DNA of 64,000 nt from Amycolatopsis nigrescens CSC17Ta-90 (GTDB taxonomy: Bacteria; Actinomycetota; Actinomycetes; Mycobacteriales; Pseudonocardiaceae), in assembly GCF_000384315.1 (NCBI RefSeq), contig NZ_ARVW01000001.1, positions 6,803,001 through 6,867,000 of the forward strand. The letters run 5' to 3'. The notes beneath the pieces are model-generated. The model did not search any database and was not told where the DNA came from. It saw only the letters and a list, made by a program, of their open reading frames with translations. Positions 56,848-64,000 of this stretch are shown one piece after another (the stretch's first letter is position 1; each line of letters starts with the position of its first letter). The position numbers were made by a program, and so were the translations under genes.

Positions 56848-57456
56848 ATGGCTTCGGACGAGGACAGCAAGCGCGGGCGGCCACTCGACAAGCGCATGTT
56901 GCGGGCACTGGCTCATCCGCTGCGGATGCGGTTGCTGGAGCTGCTGCAGGCGGACGGGCCCGCCACCGCGACCGGCCTCGGTGCGCGTGCGGGGGAAAGC
57001 TCGGGAACCACGAGCTGGCATCTGCGGCAACTCGCGGAGGCCGGGCTGGTGGCCGAAGACATCGAGCGCGGCAACAAGCGGGAACGGTGGTGGCGCTCGG
57101 TCCACGGGTCGACCCGGCTGCGCAGCGCCGACTTCAGCGACGACCCGGATCTGGCCGGCCCCTTGGGTGTCTTCCTGCAGGCCTCGGTCGAGCAGCGCTA
57201 CCAGGCCGAGGCGCGGTTCGTCAGCGAGTGGCCACAGTGGACGGACCGCTGGCAGGGCAAGGCCGCCTTCAGCGACGGCCGCCTGGCACTGAGCCCGGAT
57301 GAAGCCGCGGCACTGACCGCCGAGATCGACGCGGTCGTCGACCGCTATCGCCGGCCTCCGCGGGCCGGCGACGACAGCGTGGTCTTCCATTGGGCGGCGT
57401 TTCCCCGGGAAGCTCATCCTCCGGAACCGGGTGCGCCGGACGCCGGGCAGGGATGA
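56848..57456 (+). CDS. ArsR/HTH_20-type winged-helix regulator
   Basis: The 202-residue protein has an N-terminal winged helix (MLRALAHPLRMRLLELLQAD, then SSGTTSWHLRQLAEAGLVAE at about residues 50-69). A C-terminal domain of about 110 residues follows, as in many actinobacterial HTH_20 proteins. No cysteine metal motif is present, so it is not a classical arsenic sensor. No Shine-Dalgarno sequence precedes the ATG at 56848, and a promoter ending about 7 nt upstream makes a leaderless mRNA likely. A perfect palindrome in that promoter fits autorepression. Other targets are unknown. Confidence 0.83.
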   Translation: MASDEDSKRGRPLDKRMLRALAHPLRMRLLELLQADGPATATGLGARAGESSGTTSWHLRQLAEAGLVAEDIERGNKRERWWRSVHGSTRLRSADFSDDPDLAGPLGVFLQASVEQRYQAEARFVSEWPQWTDRWQGKAAFSDGRLALSPDEAAALTAEIDAVVDRYRRPPRAGDDSVVFHWAAFPREAHPPEPGAPDAGQG

Positions 57457-57606
57457 CCATGGCGCACTCGCGCTGGTGATCCGAGCGCGCACCGGATGAT
57501 CCCTTTACGTGGCAAATGATTTCGGTACGCTCTGGCCCGGGCGCGCGGCGGGACCGGTCCCTGTGCCCGTCGGCTAGCCTCGAACCTCGACGCCGGGGAG
57601 GCGAGG

Positions 57607-59268
57607 ATGGGCCAGTTTCGGTTGCTGGGCGAGGTCGGTGTGCCGGCCGGGGACGAATCGGTCCCGGTCCGCGGTCCGCGTCAGCAGAGCCTGCTGGCCG
57701 TGCTGCTGCTGGAGGCCAACCGGCCGGTGGCGTCCGATCAGCTCATCGACCGGGTGTGGGGCACTGCGCGGCGGCCAACGCGGCCGGCCAACGCACTGCA
57801 GACCCAGGTGACCCTGCTTCGCCGCGTGCTGGAACCCGCCGGTGACGTGTCGATCGACCGGCAGTCGCCTTCGGGATATCGGCTCAGCGTGGACGAGCAC
57901 CGGGTGGACGTGCACCGGTTCCGGTGGCTGGTCGACCAGGCGCGCGACGCGGAGGAAGACCGCGCGACCTCGCTGCTCGTCGAGGCGCTCGGCCTGTGGC
58001 GGGGAAAACCGTTCGAGGGCTTGGACACGCCCTGGCTCGAGGCGGCCAGGGCGACCCTGGTCCGGGAGCAATTCGCCGCGCGGCTGCGGTTCACCGACCT
58101 GCAGCTCGGCGCCGGGCAGCACGCCGCGTTGCTGCCCGGCCTCACCGACTTCTCCGACGAGCATCCCTTCGACGAGCACGTGGCGGGGCAGTTGATGCTC
58201 GCCCTGTACCGCAGCGGACGGCCCAGCGAAGCCCTCGAGCACTTCCAGCGGATCCGGCACCGGCTCAACGACGAACTGGGCACCGACCCCACGCCGACCT
58301 TGCGGGACCTGCACCAGCGGATACTGCTCGGCGATCCGGTGCTGGACCATGCCACGGCCGGGATCACCCAACGCGCCGCCGGGAAACCTGCTGCCCTGAA
58401 CGGTGAGCAGGTGGAGCAGGTGGAGTCGGTGGCGCTCGCCGAAGTGCCGGAAGCGGCCCCTGATGTCGAAAGTCCCGGGCCGGTCACCCGCTCGCGAAGG
58501 CCGCGGATCCAGCTGGCCATGGTCCTGCTGGGCCTTGCCGTCGCATTGATCGCCTCCTTGCTGGTGATCGACCGGTCGTTGCCGGGGGAGACAGGGCAGC
58601 CGGACCGGAGTCCCGCGTCGCCGGTCGTGCAGGCGCCCGCCGCGGCGGCGGACCGGTACGGGTGGGGCAGCCCGGCGCACAGCGCGGAGTTCGACACCGG
58701 CCTCGACGGCTGGACCGTGGCCGGTCCCAAACCGGGACGAGACGGCGTGGGGCGGCAGACGCCGGGGCAGGTGACCGTCAACGGCGGCGTGGCGACCATA
58801 ACCGGCCTCGCCAACGGCGACACCGGATACCTGCGCCGCCTGCCCGGCTCGCTCCACGGCCGCTGGGAAGCCAGGGTCCGGTTGCCACCGGGATGCGCCT
58901 GCTACCGCCCGCTGCTCACCCTGTGGCCGGACAGCGAGGGCGACCTGCCCGGCAGCGAGATCGTCTACCTCGAGGTTTTCGACCCGCACCGGCAGACGGC
59001 CAAGTTCTTCCTGTACACCGCCGGCGGCGGCCGGCTCGCCGACCAGCGCCAGGTGGACCTGACCGCGTGGAACAACTTCGCGGTCGAATGGACCGGTGAT
59101 CATCTCACCGGCTACCTCAACGGCGAGCCGTGGTTCCACACCACCAGGTCGGAAGTGCTTCCGTCGCACGCCATGCACCCCACCATCAAGCTCGACCGGG
59201 TCGCCTCCGATTCCGCCGCGAGCACGGCCACCATGGAGGTGGACTGGATCAAGGAGTACCGCCTGTGA
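57607..59268 (+). CDS. membrane-anchored SARP (BTAD) regulator with extracellular GH16-like domain
   Basis: The 553-residue protein starts with an OmpR-type winged helix (about 1-95, with ANRPVASDQLIDRVWG) and a bacterial transcriptional activation domain (about 96-240, with FRWLVDQARDAEED and LGTDPTPTLRDLHQRIL), the core of SARP regulators. After a linker, a single membrane helix lies at about residues 301-321 (IQLAMVLLGLAVALIASLLV) behind an Arg-rich stop signal. The outer part (about 345-553) is a concanavalin-like GH16 domain (GRWEARVRLPPGCACYRPLL, then WNNFAVEWTGDHLTGYLNG). The GH16 active-site signature E-I-D-x-x-E reads E451-I-V-Y-L-E456, so the Asp is lost. It looks like a one-component receptor for a glycan. 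Confidence 0.82.
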   Translation: MGQFRLLGEVGVPAGDESVPVRGPRQQSLLAVLLLEANRPVASDQLIDRVWGTARRPTRPANALQTQVTLLRRVLEPAGDVSIDRQSPSGYRLSVDEHRVDVHRFRWLVDQARDAEEDRATSLLVEALGLWRGKPFEGLDTPWLEAARATLVREQFAARLRFTDLQLGAGQHAALLPGLTDFSDEHPFDEHVAGQLMLALYRSGRPSEALEHFQRIRHRLNDELGTDPTPTLRDLHQRILLGDPVLDHATAGITQRAAGKPAALNGEQVEQVESVALAEVPEAAPDVESPGPVTRSRRPRIQLAMVLLGLAVALIASLLVIDRSLPGETGQPDRSPASPVVQAPAAAADRYGWGSPAHSAEFDTGLDGWTVAGPKPGRDGVGRQTPGQVTVNGGVATITGLANGDTGYLRRLPGSLHGRWEARVRLPPGCACYRPLLTLWPDSEGDLPGSEIVYLEVFDPHRQTAKFFLYTAGGGRLADQRQVDLTAWNNFAVEWTGDHLTGYLNGEPWFHTTRSEVLPSHAMHPTIKLDRVASDSAASTATMEVDWIKEYRL

Positions 59269-59383
59269 CGCCAGCCTTGCTTTTCCTTCCGTGTTTTTCC
59301 TTCCACGGCGGGACTTTCGGCACTAGGCGCGGCCCCCGTCGGCTGCCGAGACTGGGCAACCTGACCTGGCGGAGAGGATGCTG

Positions 59384-60166
59384 GTGAAAGCCACGATCGA
59401 GGGCAGCACGCTGGATTCCCAGGTGGACGCGCGGCTGCGCCGCCTGGAAGAGCGGCTGGTGGCCGAACAGGACCGGGTGCTGCCCGGGGTGGTGCACGAA
59501 TGCGTCGAGCGTGCCCGGTCCCGTTTCGCGAGTGCCCGGGTGCGCACCTTCGTGCCGATCCTGGTCGAACGGGTGGTGCGGTCCCAGCTCGGGACCGTCA
59601 CGGCCCCGACCGAGGCGTGGGCGTGGCGCACGGCGAAACGCCTGCTGTCCGGTGAATTGCCGCGGCGCTGGGCGCACACCCAGGGGGTGGCGGGCCGGGC
59701 CCGGCAGATCGCGTGGATGTTCGGCCCCGGCGACCGCGACGTGCTCGTGGCGGCGGCGTGGCTGCACGACATCGGGTACGCCGAAACCGTGGCAGGCACC
59801 GGGTTCCACCAGCTCGACGGCGCCCGTTACCTGGTGGCGCAAGGGGTTTCCTGGCGAGTGTGCGCACTGGTCGCGCGGCACAGCGGGGCGGCCGCGGTGG
59901 CCGAGCTGGTCGGGTTGTCCGGTGAGCTGGCGGTGTTCGAAGACGAATGCGGCCCGGTGCGGGACGCGCTGTGGTACTGCGACATGACCACCGGTCCCGA
60001 CGGCAGGCCGGTCTCGTTCGCCGACCGGCTCGCCGAACTGCGCGCACGCCGGGGCCCCGACCATCCCGCGGTGCGCGCACTGGCCACCAACGAGGCCGAT
60101 CGGGCGGCCGCCGTGCACCGCACCGAGGAACTACTCTGTGCCGGTCAGCGGCGGGCGTGGCGCTGA
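59384..60166 (+). CDS. HD-domain phosphohydrolase-like protein
   Basis: The 260-residue protein has an N-terminal helical part (about 1-75) seen in other actinobacterial proteins as a three-helix bundle. An HD domain follows: RRWAHTQGVAGRARQIA, then AAAWLHDIGYAET with the His-Asp metal pair near residue 128, then VARHSGAA with a further His. Such proteins hydrolyse phosphate esters or nucleotides; the substrate here is unknown. GTG 59384 is preferred because GGAGAGG lies 6 nt upstream, while the ATG at 59378 abuts that site. The gene follows the SARP-GH16 gene by 115 nt. Its 3' end overlaps the GlxA-type gene by 22 bp. Confidence 0.82.
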   Translation: MKATIEGSTLDSQVDARLRRLEERLVAEQDRVLPGVVHECVERARSRFASARVRTFVPILVERVVRSQLGTVTAPTEAWAWRTAKRLLSGELPRRWAHTQGVAGRARQIAWMFGPGDRDVLVAAAWLHDIGYAETVAGTGFHQLDGARYLVAQGVSWRVCALVARHSGAAAVAELVGLSGELAVFEDECGPVRDALWYCDMTTGPDGRPVSFADRLAELRARRGPDHPAVRALATNEADRAAAVHRTEELLCAGQRRAWR

Positions 60167-61122
60167 TGGGTTCGCCGCAGGGCCGACGGCGAGGTGTCGT
60201 AGTGGTCGAGGAAGGCCTGCCGCAGCGTTTCGGTCGAGCCGAAGCCGCAGCGGCGGGCGATCGCGGTGAGCGGGAGTTCGGTGCTGGACAGTAGTTGCGC
60301 GGCGGCTTCGGTGCGAACCGCGCGGACGTACCGGCTCGGCGTGTCACCGAGGTGGGTGCCGAACAGCCGGGTCAGGTGCCGGGTGCTGGTGCCCGCCATG
60401 GCGGCCAGCGCAGGCGTGCTCAGGTCGGCGTCCAGGTTGCCGGCGATGTGGCCGGCCAGGTCGGCCACCACCCGGTGCTCGGGCGCCGGCGCGGCGAGGA
60501 ACATGCTGATCTGCGCCTGGTTGCCGGGGCGTTGCAGGTAGGTGACCAGGTTCCTGGCCACCTCTCTGGCCAGAGACGGGCCGTGGTCCTGCTCGACGAG
60601 CGCCAGCGCGAGGTCGAGCGAGCTGGTCACCCCGCCGGAGGTGTACACGTTGCCGTCCTGGATGAACAGCGGGGCCGGATCGACCTTCACCCGCGGAAAC
60701 CGCCGCGCGAACGCGCTCGCGTAGGTCCAGTGCGTGGTCGCGCACTTGCCGTCGAGCAGCCCGGCCGCGGCCAGCACCGTGGCGCCGGAGCAGACCGACG
60801 CGATCCGCCTGCTGGTGGCGGCCAGCCTGCGCACCTGCGACAGCAGGCGGGTGTCGGTGTCGGCCCGCAGGTGCCCGATGCCGCCGACCACGATGATCGT
60901 GTCGAGCGGGCCCCTCACGCGGTCCAGCCGGTGCGGGTCGGCCAGGGTCAGGCCGGAGCCGCAGCGCATCGGATGTCCGTCCTGACTGGCCAGCACGGTC
61001 TGGTAGGCCGGGTTCGCGCCGATCCCGTTCGCCGCGTCCAGCACCTCCGCCAAGCAGGCGATTTCGAGCAGATCGGCCTCTTGGTAACCGACTATGACCA
61101 CTTTGCGGACCACCTTGCGCAT
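60145..61122 (-). CDS. GlxA-family regulator (DJ-1/PfpI domain plus AraC helix-turn-helix)
   Basis: The 325-residue protein has an N-terminal DJ-1/PfpI domain (KVVIVGYQEADLLEIACLAE, TIIVVGGIG, and SVCSGATVLAAAGLLDG with the elbow Cys). The AraC DNA-binding domain follows (about 215-320, with LAAMAGTSTRHLTRLFGTHL and IARRCGFGSTETLRQAFLDH). GlxA-type regulators sense small molecules through the first domain. It is divergent from a stand-alone DJ-1 protein gene, its likely target. ATG 61122 has no clear ribosome-binding site. It overlaps the HD gene by 22 bp on the opposite strand. Confidence 0.9.
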   Translation of the reverse strand: MRKVVRKVVIVGYQEADLLEIACLAEVLDAANGIGANPAYQTVLASQDGHPMRCGSGLTLADPHRLDRVRGPLDTIIVVGGIGHLRADTDTRLLSQVRRLAATSRRIASVCSGATVLAAAGLLDGKCATTHWTYASAFARRFPRVKVDPAPLFIQDGNVYTSGGVTSSLDLALALVEQDHGPSLAREVARNLVTYLQRPGNQAQISMFLAAPAPEHRVVADLAGHIAGNLDADLSTPALAAMAGTSTRHLTRLFGTHLGDTPSRYVRAVRTEAAAQLLSSTELPLTAIARRCGFGSTETLRQAFLDHYDTSPSALRRTHQRHARR

Positions 61123-61218
61123 ACGGCGAAACTAACAGGAACTGGCTGCCGGACGGGTTTCGCAGGATTCCGGACATCGGCGCTTCCTACCGGTCCGCCG
61201 CCCGCGAAGGTGGTGGCT

Positions 61219-61971
61219 ATGAGCACTGAAACGAGTACTGAAACGAAAACGATCGCGGCCGTGCTGTTCCCCGGCATGACCCCGGTGGACCTGGTGGGGC
61301 CGCTGACCGCGCTGGGCATGCTGGAGTGGCTGATGCCCCAGTACAAGGTGAAGGTGGTCGCCGAACGGATGGACGCCTACCAGACCGACATCCCGCTGCG
61401 GATCACCCCGAGCCACACCTTCGCGCAGGTGCCCTCGCCGGACGTGCTGCTCGTGCCGGGCGGCGCGACCCCGGCCTTCCGGGCGATGGCCGACGAGACC
61501 CTGCTCGACTACCTGCGCGGCGCCGCGGCGCAGGCGGAGATCATCACGTCGGTGTGCAGCGGCTCGTTGTTGCTGGGGGCGGCGGGCCTGTTGAAGGGCC
61601 GCGAGGCCACCACCCACTGGACCGTGCTCGACCTGCTGCCGGAGTTCGGCGCCACTCCGGTTCGACGGCGCTGGGTGCGGGACGGCGACTTGCTCACCGC
61701 CGCCGGGGCGTCCGCCGGGATCGACATGGCGCTGCACCTGGTCTCGATGCTGGAGGGGGACGAAGTCGCGCGGCTGGCCCAATTCGGTGCGGAGTACGAC
61801 CCCGAGCCGCCGCTGGGCCCGCTGGACTGGGACGCCGCACCCCACGAGTTGTTCGCTCCGGCGGCGGAGTCCTGGGTCGGCGACGGCCTTGCCGGGCACC
61901 CCGAACTGAGGTCCCGGCTGCTGGCCAGGCTTTCCGCGGAGAGCCGCGGTTTCGTCGAAGCCCGACGGTAA
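61219..61971 (+). CDS. DJ-1/PfpI-family protein, isonitrile-hydratase-like
   Basis: The 250-residue cytoplasmic protein shows TIAAVLFPGMTPVDLVGPLT, LLVPGGATPAFRAM and SVCSGSLLLGAAGLLKG with the nucleophile-elbow Cys. HWTVLDLLPEFGA and GDLLTAAGASAGIDMALHLV follow. These are the features of InhA-type isonitrile hydratases and related DJ-1 proteins, but activity cannot be told from sequence. ATG 61219 follows GAAGGTGG. It is divergent from the GlxA-type regulator gene with a 96-nt gap. A 17-bp hairpin ends the transcript. A Tat-exported relative lies at 4322-5035. Confidence 0.85.
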   Translation: MSTETSTETKTIAAVLFPGMTPVDLVGPLTALGMLEWLMPQYKVKVVAERMDAYQTDIPLRITPSHTFAQVPSPDVLLVPGGATPAFRAMADETLLDYLRGAAAQAEIITSVCSGSLLLGAAGLLKGREATTHWTVLDLLPEFGATPVRRRWVRDGDLLTAAGASAGIDMALHLVSMLEGDEVARLAQFGAEYDPEPPLGPLDWDAAPHELFAPAAESWVGDGLAGHPELRSRLLARLSAESRGFVEARR

Positions 61972-62033
61972 CCCGGTGATGGCCGGTTGCCGTCCGGGGA
62001 CACCACCCGGGGGCGGCTGGGGGTACCGGCCAA

Positions 62034-62072
62034 GCTGTCCAGGCCGGCCGACGGGCGGCCGGCCTGGACAGC
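62034..62072. terminator. bidirectional hairpin terminator, perfect 17-bp stem
   Basis: GCTGTCCAGGCCGGCCG (62034-62050) pairs without mismatch with 62056-62072 around the loop ACGGG. It lies between the DJ-1 stop (61971) and the stop of the convergent katG (62090). It is the strongest hairpin in the window and lacks a U-tract. Confidence 0.85.
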
Positions 62073-62089
62073 CGTGATCAGGCTCGCGG

Positions 62090-64000
<1,911 letters not shown>

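Noticed and set aside
59289-59308. CCGTG/CACGG hairpin with T-rich loop after the SARP-GH16 gene
   Set aside because: The stem is only 5 bp with a 10-nt loop, too weak to call a terminator.

Overview
The window is very GC-rich (about 70 percent) throughout. Its genes are tightly packed, often start with GTG, frequently overlap by 4 bp, and are rich in Tat and Sec signal peptides and in LysR, TetR, NarL and XRE regulators. Together with a CsoR copper locus, an ESX-like gene set, a BTAD (SARP) regulator, an AurF-type N-oxygenase and DUF6292 this points to a filamentous actinobacterium, most likely Pseudonocardiaceae and plausibly Amycolatopsis. That assignment is an inference from gene families and codon use. 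I see no rRNA, tRNA or CRISPR array, and only one decayed transposase remnant.

Layout, 0-21 kb: the tail of an unknown gene; glycerol kinase; a peptidoglycan-binding M15-like protein; an XRE-cupin regulator divergent from a methyltransferase; a Tat-exported DJ-1/PfpI protein; a PQQ-type beta-propeller and a TolB-propeller/amidohydrolase fusion; DUF6292; Hsp20 with its presumed regulator; a TauE/SafE permease with a LysR regulator; an FMN-binding oxidoreductase; an aldo/keto reductase; a second methyltransferase; a large LuxR-type ATPase regulator; a secreted esterase; and a necrosis-inducing NPP1-like protein. 21-40 kb: LysR with FAD oxidoreductase and MFS transporter; TetR with an atypical alpha/beta hydrolase; DUF3140; DUF885 peptidase; a NarL two-component system; a lipoprotein hydrolase; TetR with an AurF-type diiron oxygenase and a ferredoxin-fused ferredoxin-NADP reductase; DinB; TetR with a molybdopterin oxidoreductase; GNAT; SRPBCC; alpha/beta hydrolase.

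40-50 kb: a copper-homeostasis cluster (DUF4396 membrane protein, CsoR, CopZ, a secreted His-rich protein, CopA ATPase) with three operators of one geometry; a beta-lactamase locus laid out like blaL-blaA-blaB of Streptomyces cacaoi; then a carboxylesterase followed by three short ESX-associated genes chained by overlaps. 51-64 kb: a twin-module histidine kinase with its NarL regulator; an ECF sigma factor with a SnoaL-like tail; GNAT; DUF4239; a decayed patch with IS630 and VOC remnants; a probably leaderless ArsR-type regulator; a membrane-anchored SARP regulator carrying an extracellular GH16-like domain; an HD-domain protein; a GlxA-type regulator divergent from a DJ-1 protein; and the 5'-truncated katG.

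The most unusual items are: the SARP-TM-GH16 one-component receptor (57607-59268); the fused kinase in which one module keeps the phospho-accepting His and the other keeps the ATPase (51006-53027); a 21-nt-periodic three-token array mirrored exactly about its centre between two convergent genes (1658-1811), with a 22-nt-periodic relative in the csoR promoter region; and a 15-bp near-identical element upstream of two separate regulator/methyltransferase units (3345 and 15950). Several promoters with palindromic operators could be read by eye and are listed. All operator assignments are inferences from symmetry and position.
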